DNA of 58,024 nucleotides, taken from NCBI GenBank assembly GCA_001603595.1, contig LUZK01000041.1, positions 1 through 58,024 of the forward strand. Reading direction: 5' to 3'. Of this stretch, positions 47,705 to 57,635 are shown in pieces. The notes beneath the pieces are model-generated. The model saw only the letters and a list, made by a program, of their open reading frames with translations, had not been told where the DNA came from and ran no database searches. Each line of letters starts with the position of its first letter. Positions within the stretch are counted from its first letter, which is position 1. A program made the position numbers and the translations under genes. The stretch is from Bacteroidales bacterium Bact_19. GTDB taxonomy: Bacteria > Bacteroidota > Bacteroidia > Bacteroidales > ML635J-15.

Positions 47705-50700
47705 ATGAAAAGATCTATTATGATACGAAGATTATTAAACACTTTTGCAGCACTGATATTAAGTGCAGGTTTAATGGCTCAAAGCGGAACGTTGAACGGA
47801 CGAGTCACTGATGCGAATACCGGAGAACCAATTCCATTTGCAAATATTGTTATAGAGTTAAATGGATCAACGGTTACCGGAGGTACAACAGATTTTGACG
47901 GGAATTTCAGTATTAAACCTATTCCTGCCGGTAAATATGATGTAGTTGCATCTTATGTAGGATATGCGGCAGTTAAAGTTACAAATGTACAGATTCCTGC
48001 CGGAAAAATTACTTTCCAGAATTTTACTCTTAAACCGGCTGCAGAAATTCTCAAAGAAGTTGAAGTTGTTGAATATAAAGTTCCTTTGATTTCGAAGGAC
48101 CAAACTTCTTCAGGAGGAACAGTTACTTCTGAAGAAATAACTAAAATGCCGGGGCGTTCTGCTGCAGCGGTTGCAACAACAGTAGCCGGCGTTTATTCAG
48201 AAAATGGTGAAGTTGGAAGCATAAGAGGTGCACGTTCCGAAGGAACAGTTTACTATGTGGATGGAGTAAAGGTAAGAGGGAGCTCAGCTGTACCAAAATC
48301 TGCAATAGAACAAGTACAGGTTATAACTGGTGGATTACCAGCCCAATATGGTGACGTTACCGGAGGTGTAATATCTTTAACAACTAAAGGTCCAACTAGA
48401 GAATTTTTCGGAGGAGCTGAATTTGTAACTTCTCAATATCTTGATCCCTATGGATATAATTTAGGTGGTGTAATGCTTTCCGGACCAATCATTTCTGTTA
48501 AAGAAAAAGGCTCTGAAAGAAAAAGAACTTTAGCAGGATTTTTGATTTCTGTTGAAGGAAATTATGTAAAAGATGATTATCCATCTTTTGTGGGTGAATG
48601 GAGAGCAAACGATGACGTGAAAGAATATATACGCCAAAATCCATTAAGACTTGTACAAACTGTTGATGGTGCAATTATCTATCAAAATGCCGATTATTTA
48701 CACAGCGATTCTTTCCAAAATTATAAAACTCGTGCTAATGCTGAAAATAAAGGTATTAATGCTGCAGGTAAAATTGATATTTCTCCTATCAAAGATTTAA
48801 ATTTAACTTTCGGCGGAACAGTTGATATTAGAAAAAATAGACTTTATAGTTATTCAAACCAATTATTTAATTCTGAAAATAACGGACACCAATTCTACAA
48901 TAACTGGAGAGTGTATGGCCGTTTAACTCAGAAATTTAGAGATAACAGCGATGAAGAAAAAGTTGCTATCATTAAAAATCCATTTTATACAATTCAGGTA
49001 GATTATTCAAAAACATTTAATAAACAATACAACGAAAAATTTGATGATAATTTCTTTGCATATGGTCATATTGGAAAATTTATTACTGTTCCCGAAAAAT
49101 ATTATCAATGGGGAGTAGATACATTAACAGGTTTGGAAGGATATATTCATGAAACTTTTTTCTATAGAATGACCGACTTCGAAAGAGGTCCTTATAATCC
49201 TGATTTAGCAAGATATACGGAATTATATTTTGACTACTTTAAAGACTATTATTACAAAGATAGAAATAGTGTAATACTTAATGGTGGACTATTAAACGGT
49301 ATGGGGGCACCAAGTATTTATAGCATATGGGCAAGTCCAGGTAATCCTTATGCAAGCTATACCATAAGTGATGCTACTCAGTTCAGAGTTTCTGCAGCCG
49401 GTAGTGCCGACATCAAAAACCATGAAATTAGTTTAGGATTTGAATTCGAACAGCGCAAAGATTCTTATTTTGGATTAGCACCTTTCGGATTGTGGACACT
49501 TGCACGAAGTCTTACAAATTTCCATATTCTTGAAAGAGATTTATATAATCCTATCATTTATAGAGATGCTAATGGAATTTTTAAAGATACAATTGATTAT
49601 CCACGATTGTACAGCCCTGCATCACAATCTCGATTTGACAAAAAATTCAGAGAAAGTTTAGGTCTTGCAATTAATGATCTTACTTGGTTAGATGTTGATT
49701 CTTATGATCCTGATGTATTCAAACTTGAATGGTTCAGTGCAGATGAACTATTTAATCAGGGAAGCTCATATGTTGCTTATTATGGATATAATTATTTTGG
49801 TCAGAAATTAAATTATAAACCTACTTTTGATGATTTCTTTAACAAAACAGATGAAGAAGGATATAAAGAAAGACCAATTGCTCCATTTGAACCAAACTAT
49901 GTTGCCGGATATATTCAGGATAAATTTGCTTTTAAAGATTTGATATTTAATATCGGTGTACGTGTTGACCGCTATGATGCCAATCAAATGGTTCTGAAAG
50001 ATCCTTATTTATTACATGAAGCATATACAGTAGGTGATGAAGATGAAAAGGGATTAATTCCTAATACCTTGCATCCTGATAATATCCCTTCAAATGCAGT
50101 TGTATATGTTAATGACTTGAATAATCCTACAGCAATAAATGGTTACCGTGTAGGAAGTGTTTGGTATAATGCTCAAGGTATAGAAATTGAAAACCCGAAT
50201 GCAATTGCTTCTTCAACAGGGATAGCTCCATATTTAATAGATCCTGATGCAGAGCTTAATTCAAAGGCTTTTGAAGATTATAAACCTCAGATTGTTGTTA
50301 TGCCTCGTATCTCTTTCTCATTCCCAATATCTGACGAAGCTCTGTTCTTTGCACACTATGATATTTTGTCAAAACGTCCGACTTATGCTGCAAGACTTAA
50401 TCCTATTCAATATTTATTTATCAGACAATTAAACAATGATCTTTTAAATAATCCAAATCTTAGAACTGAAAAAACTATTGACTATGAATTAGGTTTCCAA
50501 CAAAAAATTTCAAATACCTCATCATTAAAATTATCTGCTTTTTACCGTGAAATGCGTGACATGCAACAGGCCATTGCTGTTTATGGAGCTTATCCGGTTA
50601 ACTACTATACTTATGGTAATATTGACTTTGGTACTGTAAAAGGATTTAGTACAACCTATGATTTGAGAAGAACCGGAAATGTGTCAATGAGAGCCTCTTA

Positions 50701-51349
50701 TACACTGCAGTTTGCTAACGGTACAGGTTCAAGTTTTGAGTCCGGAGCTGCAATTGTTAAATCAGATAAACCTAATTTAAGAACTACTATTCCTTTAGAT
50801 TTTGACCAGAGACATAATTTAGCATTAACGGTGGATTATCGTTATGGTGGAAAAGTTAGTGGAACTACATATAATGGTCCAAAAATTTTAGGAAAGAGTA
50901 TTTTGGCAAATACAGGTGTTAATTTTGTTATAAATAGTGGTAGTGGGTCACCTTATACAAAACGTAATCGTCCAAGTGGAGGAACAATTGTTGGATCTCT
51001 TAATGGTTCGAGAAAACCTTGGAGAACAAGCATTAACATGAGAGCTGATAGAGATATCAGAGTATTATTGGTTGACAAGAAAGAAGATGGATCAAAAGAA
51101 AAGTACGGTTACATAAATGTTTATATCGAAATATCTAATTTGCTAAATTCAAGAAATGTTCTTGGTGTATACGAATATACCGGAAATCCTGATGATGATG
51201 GGTTCTTGAATTTTGCTGATTATCAGTCGCAAATTGCAACACAGAATGATGAAATAGCTTTTCGTAATTATTATGCTATGTATATCAATTCTCCCTATAA
51301 TTATAATTTACCAAGAACTATAAGGCTTGGAGTACAGTTTAATTTTTAA
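47705..51349 (+). CDS. TonB-dependent receptor of a PorV-linked system
   Basis: A 1214-residue outer-membrane receptor from ATG 47705 (MKRSIMIRRLL; a further in-frame ATG at 47720 is possible). Signal peptide ending GLMAQ, a carboxypeptidase-regulatory-like domain with SGTLNGRVTDANTGEPIPFA and YDVVASYVGYAAV, a plug domain with MPGRSAAAVATTVAGVYSEN and VYYVDGVKVRGSSAVPKSA, then a very large beta-barrel ending in GVQFNF. The 28-nt gap to the next gene indicates one transcript. No SusD-type lipoprotein follows; instead a 1377-residue secreted protein and a PorV/PorQ barrel do. Confidence 0.93.
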   Translation: MKRSIMIRRLLNTFAALILSAGLMAQSGTLNGRVTDANTGEPIPFANIVIELNGSTVTGGTTDFDGNFSIKPIPAGKYDVVASYVGYAAVKVTNVQIPAGKITFQNFTLKPAAEILKEVEVVEYKVPLISKDQTSSGGTVTSEEITKMPGRSAAAVATTVAGVYSENGEVGSIRGARSEGTVYYVDGVKVRGSSAVPKSAIEQVQVITGGLPAQYGDVTGGVISLTTKGPTREFFGGAEFVTSQYLDPYGYNLGGVMLSGPIISVKEKGSERKRTLAGFLISVEGNYVKDDYPSFVGEWRANDDVKEYIRQNPLRLVQTVDGAIIYQNADYLHSDSFQNYKTRANAENKGINAAGKIDISPIKDLNLTFGGTVDIRKNRLYSYSNQLFNSENNGHQFYNNWRVYGRLTQKFRDNSDEEKVAIIKNPFYTIQVDYSKTFNKQYNEKFDDNFFAYGHIGKFITVPEKYYQWGVDTLTGLEGYIHETFFYRMTDFERGPYNPDLARYTELYFDYFKDYYYKDRNSVILNGGLLNGMGAPSIYSIWASPGNPYASYTISDATQFRVSAAGSADIKNHEISLGFEFEQRKDSYFGLAPFGLWTLARSLTNFHILERDLYNPIIYRDANGIFKDTIDYPRLYSPASQSRFDKKFRESLGLAINDLTWLDVDSYDPDVFKLEWFSADELFNQGSSYVAYYGYNYFGQKLNYKPTFDDFFNKTDEEGYKERPIAPFEPNYVAGYIQDKFAFKDLIFNIGVRVDRYDANQMVLKDPYLLHEAYTVGDEDEKGLIPNTLHPDNIPSNAVVYVNDLNNPTAINGYRVGSVWYNAQGIEIENPNAIASSTGIAPYLIDPDAELNSKAFEDYKPQIVVMPRISFSFPISDEALFFAHYDILSKRPTYAARLNPIQYLFIRQLNNDLLNNPNLRTEKTIDYELGFQQKISNTSSLKLSAFYREMRDMQQAIAVYGAYPVNYYTYGNIDFGTVKGFSTTYDLRRTGNVSMRASYTLQFANGTGSSFESGAAIVKSDKPNLRTTIPLDFDQRHNLALTVDYRYGGKVSGTTYNGPKILGKSILANTGVNFVINSGSGSPYTKRNRPSGGTIVGSLNGSRKPWRTSINMRADRDIRVLLVDKKEDGSKEKYGYINVYIEISNLLNSRNVLGVYEYTGNPDDDGFLNFADYQSQIATQNDEIAFRNYYAMYINSPYNYNLPRTIRLGVQFNF

Positions 51350-51377
51350 TGTTTAAGATTTTTTTAAAGTTCGAAAT

Positions 51378-54300
51378 ATGAAAGGTTTGAAAAGTTTATT
51401 TTTAATTGGAGTTTTGGTTCTGTTTTCGATAGTATCTTATGCTGATGTCTGGAAAGGACAAACCAATCCAAAACCAACCCCAAGATCTACCGGAGGATGT
51501 GAACCAGGTAAAACGTCAACTGAACTTGCATATAATAATGTACGTGCATTAATACACACTGGTGGTGATATGTGGTGGGATTTGCAAGGAAAAGCAAAGT
51601 ATGAAGTACCTAAAGGTGGTGGAGTGAGCGCACTCTTTGCCGGTGCAATTTGGGTAGGAGGAAAAGATGCAAATGGACAGTTAAAATTAGCCGCACAGCG
51701 TTTTCGTCAAGATGGAATTGATTATTGGCCTGGGCCACTAATCACATCTGGGCCTGATCAGGCTTCAGTTTCGCGTGAAATTTGTCGTACTTATGATAAA
51801 CATTTTGTGATTACTAAGGATGAAGTTAAAAAATTCCGTGAATGGTGGGCATGTACAAATGATCCTGATTGTACATTAGGTGAAGATTTTGATGACTATC
51901 AAATACCTGATATTATATTGAATTGGCCGGCTCATGGCCCTGCAGGTGGGTATGATTATTATTTGGCTCCTTTCTGGGATGTTGATGGGGATGGATATTA
52001 TAACCCATTGAATGGAGATTTTCCATATTACGAATTTCCAAATGAGGGAATTACTGATGACCCTGATTGTATAAGACCAAGAAACAGAAAACCTAAATTA
52101 TTTGGTGATTACACTTTATGGTGGGTATATAATGATAAAGGTAACGTGCATACTGAGACGGGTGGTGCATCAATAGGTATGGAATTTAGAGCTCAAGCTT
52201 TTGCTTTTACCACAAATGATGAGTTGAATGATATGACATTCTATAATTATAACATTATAAACCGTTCAACTTATACATTGTTTAATACTTATTTTGGTGT
52301 ATGGACTGATGCTGATTTGGGGTATGCAAAAGATGATTATACAGGTTGTGATGTACAGCGAGGGTTAGGATACATGTATAATGGAGATGATATGGATGAA
52401 ACTGCTGAAGGTATTCAAGGTTATGGAAAACAACCTCCTTCAATAGGGATTGACTTTTTTGAAGGACCTTATCAGGATCCCGATGGTGTTGACAATCCAA
52501 ATAGTTATGATACAATAAATGGTCGTTTAGTCTTGAATTGCAATAAAGGTGATATTTTAAATGGTAATATCAATGGGTTAAATTTCGGTGATGGAACTAT
52601 TGATAACGAAAGATGGGGTATGCGTCGTTTTCTGTATTTCAATAATTATGGTACTGGAGCACATCCTGCAACTCTTGATCCTCACACCGCTATTGATCAT
52701 TATAATTATCTAACTGGATTTTGGAAAGATAATACTCCACTTTGTTATGGTGGAACAGGACATTATGCCGGAGGTGGAGATATAAATACCCCAACAGATT
52801 TTATGTTTCCCGGAAAACCTACCACTGACCCATGTGGATGGGGACAAGGTGGTATACCTAAACCTGATTGGTCTGAAGAAACAGAGCAAAATCCTGCCGG
52901 AGATCGACGTTTTGTTCAATCTGCAGGTCCGTTTACTTTAACTCCAGGTCAGGTTAATGATATTACACTTGGAGCAGTATATGCTCGAGCTCCGTCGGGA
53001 GGCCCTTGGGCTTCTGTGGAAGCTGTGCGACGTGCTGATGATAAGGCTCAAATTTTATTTGAAAACTGTTTCCGAGTTCTTGATGGTCCTGATGCTCCAG
53101 AATTGAAAATAATTGAAATGGATAGAAAGTTAATATTCCATATATATAATAAACCTAGTAGCAACAATTACTTAGAAGCTTACATTGAAAAAGATCCTTC
53201 AATCGTTTGCGGAGGCGAAATTAGCCCTTGTGATGAATATTATAGATTTCAGGGTTATCAAGTATTTCAATTAAAAGATAAGTCTGTTAGTATCTCTGAC
53301 AGATATAATAATGCTTTAGTACGCGAAGTCTTCCAATGCGATATTAAAGATGGGGTATCTCAACTTGTTAATTATTATTGGTCTGATGAATTGCAAGCAA
53401 ACATTCCTGTTCAGGAAGTTAACGGTACTGATAATGGAATTGTTCATACTTTTGTTATTGAATATGATAAATTTGCCAGTGGTGATGCTCGTTTAATTAA
53501 TCATAGAGAATATTATTTTACGGCTTTAGCTTATGGATACAATGCTAGTTTACGTTATAATCAAACTGTTCAGGAAACATTCTTAGGGCAGAAAAAGCCT
53601 TACATAGCAGGACGTAATAATATTAAAACTTACAAAGCAATTCCTCATATTAACACCCCTGAAAATAATGGCACTATATTACAATCAGAATATGGTGATG
53701 GAGTTGAAATCACTATGTTAGAAGGACATGGAAACGGTAATCAAATAATTGATTTATCGGAAGAAACAATAAATCAAATTATGAGTGGATATCCATGGAA
53801 GGTTGATGCTAGAAAGTATGTTCTTGGCCGTGGTCCTATAAATGTTAAAATTATTGATCCTCTCAATGTTCCTGAAGATGAATATGAGTTGCGATTTGTT
53901 AATATAGATATTAATTCTTATGGATTATGTGGTTCCACAAATGTAGATTTAGCACAATCATTATATAAACCTTTCGATTATATATTAATTAATTCTAAAG
54001 GAGATACTATTTACAGTGAAGTTAAAGTTCCTTATGGTGACGGCTACGAACAGTTATTCCTAAATTATGGTTTTTCTATTACGATAAGTCAAAAGAATTT
54101 TGCAGGATATAGGGATCGTAATGATTTTCAGAATGGATTTTTAGAAGCCACCATAGAATTTAAAGATCCAACCAAACCTTGGTTATTGTTCTTACCAGAT
54201 GGAGACGGTTTTGACGAAATGAACTGGATAAGAGTCGGAACATACAAAACTAATGAAACCGGAGATTGTGCGGATAAGAGTTGGGATGATATAATTGGAT

Positions 54301-55511
54301 GGGACGATGAACAAATTTATGAAAAAATACTTAATGGCACTTGGGCTCCATTTAGATTTGTTAACTCAGGTAGATATGGCTTCGCTCTCGATGGAGCAAG
54401 AAATTTCCAAAAAATCGAACGTTTCGAGCCATTGTCAAGCGTTGATTTAGTAATTACAAGTGATACTTCGAAATGGACAAGATGCTGTATCGTTGAAATG
54501 TCTGAAAATGAATGGATTCCAGATCCAGATTGTCCGGGTTTATTTAAATTAAAGTCGCCATGGGTTAATTATCTTAGTAAAGGAAATGCTTTAAAATATG
54601 CATTAAGAAAAGATCCATCGGTTGACAAAATGGGTAATCCAGATAATAGTGGTACTTACGGAATGGGATGGTTTCCCGGCTATGCTATAGATGTTCGTAC
54701 AGGTCGTAGACTAAACATAATTTTTGGTGAAGATTCATGGTTAATCGGTGATAATGGTGGTGATATGAAATGGAATCCGACTTCAAATATTTATTCTCAA
54801 ACCGGACCTGTATTTGGAGGTAAACATGTAATTTATATAATGGGAGACAATCAAAACTTTACACAAGCTGCCTTTAATGCTCCTCACTATGATTCATGTA
54901 AATGGATTTACGAAAACTTAAAGAAGTATGATGAAACCGGAGTTGCTGCTACTTCTCTAAATCGAGCATGGGCAGCAGCAATGTGGGTATCAATTCCATT
55001 ACAAAATCCAAATTTTGATTTTCTTGCTACAGATGTGAAAATTCGACTACGTGTTGCAGGTCCTTACCACAAAGGGATGAATGAATTTGCTGTTATGGAT
55101 TCTGCTAATGTTAAGAATGATAACTTCCCATTATTTAAATTCCATACGAGAGATGTTAAGACTATTAAGAGCGATAATCCTACAGCTGTTAATGCTTTAG
55201 ATATTATACGTGTTGTGCCTAACCCTTACTATGGTAATTCTTATTATGAAAATACACAGTTGGATAACTACGTGAAGATTACCAACTTACCAGAAAAATG
55301 TATCATAAGCATCTATAATATTAATGGAACTTTGATACGACAATTTAATAAGGATAATAAGAACACTTATTTAACTTGGGATTTAAAAAATACATATGGT
55401 ATTTCAATTGCCAGTGGTGTTTATATTATTCACATAAATGCTCCCGGAATCGGAGAAAAAGTGATTAAGTGGTTTGGAGCTTTGCGTCCAATTGATTTAA
55501 ATAATTTCTAA
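51378..55511 (+). CDS. giant secreted protein, probable T9SS cargo
   Basis: A 1377-residue exported protein: signal peptide ending SYADV, long beta-rich body with several Trp/Asp/Gly-rich segments such as DYYLAPFWDVDGDGYYNP and GDYTLWWVYNDKGNVHTE, an internal segment DTAEGIQGYGKQPPS-like with Gly/Pro, and a C-terminal region (about 1270-1377) with RVVPNPYYGNSYY, CIISIYNINGTLIRQF, ASGVYIIHINAP and a terminal RPIDLNNF. That tail has the T9SS type A / FlgD-like pattern, with an extended end. No enzyme motif is recognised. It sits between the receptor (28 nt) and the PorV/PorQ protein (20 nt), so it is likely the cargo or surface partner of that system. Confidence 0.85.
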   Translation: MKGLKSLFLIGVLVLFSIVSYADVWKGQTNPKPTPRSTGGCEPGKTSTELAYNNVRALIHTGGDMWWDLQGKAKYEVPKGGGVSALFAGAIWVGGKDANGQLKLAAQRFRQDGIDYWPGPLITSGPDQASVSREICRTYDKHFVITKDEVKKFREWWACTNDPDCTLGEDFDDYQIPDIILNWPAHGPAGGYDYYLAPFWDVDGDGYYNPLNGDFPYYEFPNEGITDDPDCIRPRNRKPKLFGDYTLWWVYNDKGNVHTETGGASIGMEFRAQAFAFTTNDELNDMTFYNYNIINRSTYTLFNTYFGVWTDADLGYAKDDYTGCDVQRGLGYMYNGDDMDETAEGIQGYGKQPPSIGIDFFEGPYQDPDGVDNPNSYDTINGRLVLNCNKGDILNGNINGLNFGDGTIDNERWGMRRFLYFNNYGTGAHPATLDPHTAIDHYNYLTGFWKDNTPLCYGGTGHYAGGGDINTPTDFMFPGKPTTDPCGWGQGGIPKPDWSEETEQNPAGDRRFVQSAGPFTLTPGQVNDITLGAVYARAPSGGPWASVEAVRRADDKAQILFENCFRVLDGPDAPELKIIEMDRKLIFHIYNKPSSNNYLEAYIEKDPSIVCGGEISPCDEYYRFQGYQVFQLKDKSVSISDRYNNALVREVFQCDIKDGVSQLVNYYWSDELQANIPVQEVNGTDNGIVHTFVIEYDKFASGDARLINHREYYFTALAYGYNASLRYNQTVQETFLGQKKPYIAGRNNIKTYKAIPHINTPENNGTILQSEYGDGVEITMLEGHGNGNQIIDLSEETINQIMSGYPWKVDARKYVLGRGPINVKIIDPLNVPEDEYELRFVNIDINSYGLCGSTNVDLAQSLYKPFDYILINSKGDTIYSEVKVPYGDGYEQLFLNYGFSITISQKNFAGYRDRNDFQNGFLEATIEFKDPTKPWLLFLPDGDGFDEMNWIRVGTYKTNETGDCADKSWDDIIGWDDEQIYEKILNGTWAPFRFVNSGRYGFALDGARNFQKIERFEPLSSVDLVITSDTSKWTRCCIVEMSENEWIPDPDCPGLFKLKSPWVNYLSKGNALKYALRKDPSVDKMGNPDNSGTYGMGWFPGYAIDVRTGRRLNIIFGEDSWLIGDNGGDMKWNPTSNIYSQTGPVFGGKHVIYIMGDNQNFTQAAFNAPHYDSCKWIYENLKKYDETGVAATSLNRAWAAAMWVSIPLQNPNFDFLATDVKIRLRVAGPYHKGMNEFAVMDSANVKNDNFPLFKFHTRDVKTIKSDNPTAVNALDIIRVVPNPYYGNSYYENTQLDNYVKITNLPEKCIISIYNINGTLIRQFNKDNKNTYLTWDLKNTYGISIASGVYIIHINAPGIGEKVIKWFGALRPIDLNNF

Positions 55512-55531
55512 AATTTATTAAAGTATAAGAT

Positions 55532-56638
55532 ATGAAGAAATTTAAAGTAATATCCGGTATAATCATAGTAACAATGATTTTATCATTGTCGAATCCCATA
55601 TTTGCCGGTAATGAGCAAAGAGCCGGGTCAAGTGGAGCATCAGAGCTTTTAATAAATCCTTGGGCTAGGAGTTCCGGTTTAGGTAATGCTAACATAGCAA
55701 ACATAATGGGTGTTGAAGGGATGGGACTTAATGTTGCAGGTTTGGCATTTACAAAAAAGACCGAATTAATATTTACCAACACTCAGTGGTTGCTCGGTTC
55801 GGGTGTTATTATTAACAGTGGAGGTTTTTCCACTAAAGTTGGTGAGGCAGGTGCTCTAGGCATAAGTATAATGAACATCAACTGGGGTGAAATTGAAATT
55901 ACTACTGACGCATTACCCGAAGGAGGTATTGGTAGATATTCTCCGACATTTAGTGTTATTGGACTTTCATATGCTCGTGAATTCTCGAACAGTATTTATG
56001 GTGGATTAACTTTGAAAGTTATAAACGAAAGTATATTTAACGTAGGAGCTTCCGGAGCTGCCTTAGATGCTGGAATCCAATATGTAACAGGAGTTGGAAA
56101 AGATAAAGCAGGAAATAGAAATAGAGATAATTTACGCTTTGGGATTACTATGCAAAACGTTGGTACTACCATGAAATATACCGGCGATGGGATGTCTTAC
56201 ATGGGTTGGTCAACCAATGGAACTAGTATGACAGTTGAACATCGTAGCCAAGAATTTGAATTACCATCTTTAATTAGAATAGGATTTTCATATAAAATGA
56301 GATTATTTGGTGTTGTTAACGAAAACGAAGAAGTTGATGCAAAACATTTTCTAACCTTGATGGGTAGCTTTACTTCTAATTCTTTTACAAAGGATCAATA
56401 TCATTTCGGATTAGAATATGAATTTAATAATATTCTTTTCTTGAGAGGTGGTTATATGTATGAAGATGGAATAAATACCGTTAATACTCAAACAGCATTG
56501 ACAGGTCCTACTGCCGGTATGAGTTTGCAAGTACCAATTAATAAAGAAAATAAATCTGTATTGGCAATTGATTATTCATATAGATTTACAAATCCTTTTA
56601 ATGGTATTCATACTTTTGGAGTAAGAGTAACTTTATAA
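55532..56638 (+). CDS. PorV/PorQ-family outer membrane protein
   Basis: A 368-residue outer-membrane beta-barrel with signal peptide ending PIFAG. N-terminal residues GASELLINPWARSSGLGNAN and GVEGMGLNVAGLAF, followed by alternating barrel strands and a C-terminal FGVRVTL, match the PorV/PorQ family (UPF0164/DUF3308-like). PorV is the T9SS shuttle that binds cargo C-terminal domains. Here it is third in a unit with a TonB-dependent receptor and a giant secreted protein, and would fit a dedicated export or surface-retention role. A chromosomal porV for general T9SS may be elsewhere. Confidence 0.88.
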   Translation: MKKFKVISGIIIVTMILSLSNPIFAGNEQRAGSSGASELLINPWARSSGLGNANIANIMGVEGMGLNVAGLAFTKKTELIFTNTQWLLGSGVIINSGGFSTKVGEAGALGISIMNINWGEIEITTDALPEGGIGRYSPTFSVIGLSYAREFSNSIYGGLTLKVINESIFNVGASGAALDAGIQYVTGVGKDKAGNRNRDNLRFGITMQNVGTTMKYTGDGMSYMGWSTNGTSMTVEHRSQEFELPSLIRIGFSYKMRLFGVVNENEEVDAKHFLTLMGSFTSNSFTKDQYHFGLEYEFNNILFLRGGYMYEDGINTVNTQTALTGPTAGMSLQVPINKENKSVLAIDYSYRFTNPFNGIHTFGVRVTL

Positions 56639-56645
56639 AATTTAG

Positions 56646-56676
56646 TTGCGTATTTAAAAATTATTATGTATATTTG
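56646..56676 (+). promoter_or_regulatory. putative greA promoter
   Basis: TTG at 56646-56648 and TATATTTG at 56669-56676 are separated by 20 nt, an exact Bacteroidota arrangement. It lies 60 nt before the greA ATG and immediately before a hairpin. Confidence 0.6.
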
Positions 56677-56677
56677 C

Positions 56678-56707
56678 AAAAGAAATCCTGTCAAAGGGAT
56701 TTCTTTT
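56678..56707 (+). terminator. hairpin/terminator overlapping the greA transcript start
   Basis: An 11-bp stem AAAAGAAATCC (56678-56688) with GGATTTCTTTT (56697-56707), 8-nt loop, T-rich 3' arm. It would terminate the receptor/PorV operon 40 nt after its last stop. It starts 1 nt after the greA -7 box, so the greA mRNA would begin inside or next to its left arm. Confidence 0.75.
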
Positions 56708-56735
56708 GTTTTATATCAAGTTAAAAAAAATGATT

Positions 56736-57209
56736 ATGTCGGAAATAGTGTACTTAACGGCTGAAGGTTTACAGAAACTTAAAGAAGAATTAGACAGACT
56801 TATTAATATCGAAAGACCGTCCATTAGTAAGCAAATAGCCGAAGCAAGAGATAAAGGCGATCTTTCGGAAAATGCTGAATATGATGCTGCTAAAGAAGCT
56901 CAGGGCCTTCTTGAAATGAAAATAAGTAAATTGCAACAAACATTACTTAATGCCAGAATTATTGATCCGAAACAGATTGATACTAATTCTGTTCAAATTT
57001 TAAATAAAGTTACTTTAAAAAATTTAAAAACTGGCACTACAATGGAATATACTATTGTTTCGGAGTCTGAGGCTAATCTGAAAGAAAAAAAGATTTCTGT
57101 AAACACTCCTATCGCCAAGGGATTACTTGGCAAAAAAGTTGGTGATGTTGTAGAAATACAAGTTCCTAATGGTGTTGTTACTTTTGAAATAATAAACATT
57201 TCGATTTAA
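56736..57209 (+). CDS. greA: transcription elongation factor GreA
   Basis: Stimulates cleavage of backtracked RNA by RNA polymerase. From ATG 56736 the length is 157 residues, the family norm, starting MSEIVYLTAEGLQKLKEEL. N-terminal coiled coil with the acidic tip in GDLSENAEYDAAKE (Asp42, Glu45) and a C-terminal FKBP-like domain with TPIAKGLLGKKVGDVVEI. An upstream in-frame start at 56706 lies in the terminator hairpin and is rejected. The HIT gene starts 1 nt after the greA stop. Confidence 0.96.
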   Translation: MSEIVYLTAEGLQKLKEELDRLINIERPSISKQIAEARDKGDLSENAEYDAAKEAQGLLEMKISKLQQTLLNARIIDPKQIDTNSVQILNKVTLKNLKTGTTMEYTIVSESEANLKEKKISVNTPIAKGLLGKKVGDVVEIQVPNGVVTFEIINISI

Positions 57210-57210
57210 T

Positions 57211-57609
57211 ATGGCATCAATATTTACTCGAATCATTAAAGGTGAAATTTCTTGCTACAAAATAGCTGAGGATGAAAATTTTATTGCATTTCTTGATATT
57301 AATCCATTAAAAAAGGGGCATACTCTTGTTGTTCCAAAAAAAGAGGTAGATTATATTTTTGATAATTCAGATGAAATACTATCCAAAATTTTGGTTTTTG
57401 CTAAACGTGTTGCCAAAGCAATTGAAAAAAATGTTACTTGCAAACGTATCGGAATCGTTGTAATTGGCTTAGAAGTTCCTCACACGCACATACATTTAAT
57501 ACCGATGGACAAGGAATCTGATTTGTCATTTTCTAATCCTAGAGTAAAATTAACAGCAGAAGAATTTTCAGAGCTTGCAACGAATATCTCCGCATCTGTT
57601 GTATTATAA
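57211..57609 (+). CDS. HIT family nucleotide-binding protein
   Basis: A 132-residue histidine-triad protein, likely a hydrolase of phosphoramidates or nucleotide conjugates. Conserved parts are IFTRIIKGEISCYKI, FIAFLDINPLKKGHTLVVPK and the triad VPHTHIHLIPM (H-x-H-x-H). Its ATG directly follows the greA stop, so translation is coupled. Substrate unassigned. Confidence 0.93.
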   Translation: MASIFTRIIKGEISCYKIAEDENFIAFLDINPLKKGHTLVVPKKEVDYIFDNSDEILSKILVFAKRVAKAIEKNVTCKRIGIVVIGLEVPHTHIHLIPMDKESDLSFSNPRVKLTAEEFSELATNISASVVL

Positions 57610-57635
57610 AAAAATATATATATAATTCATAATTG

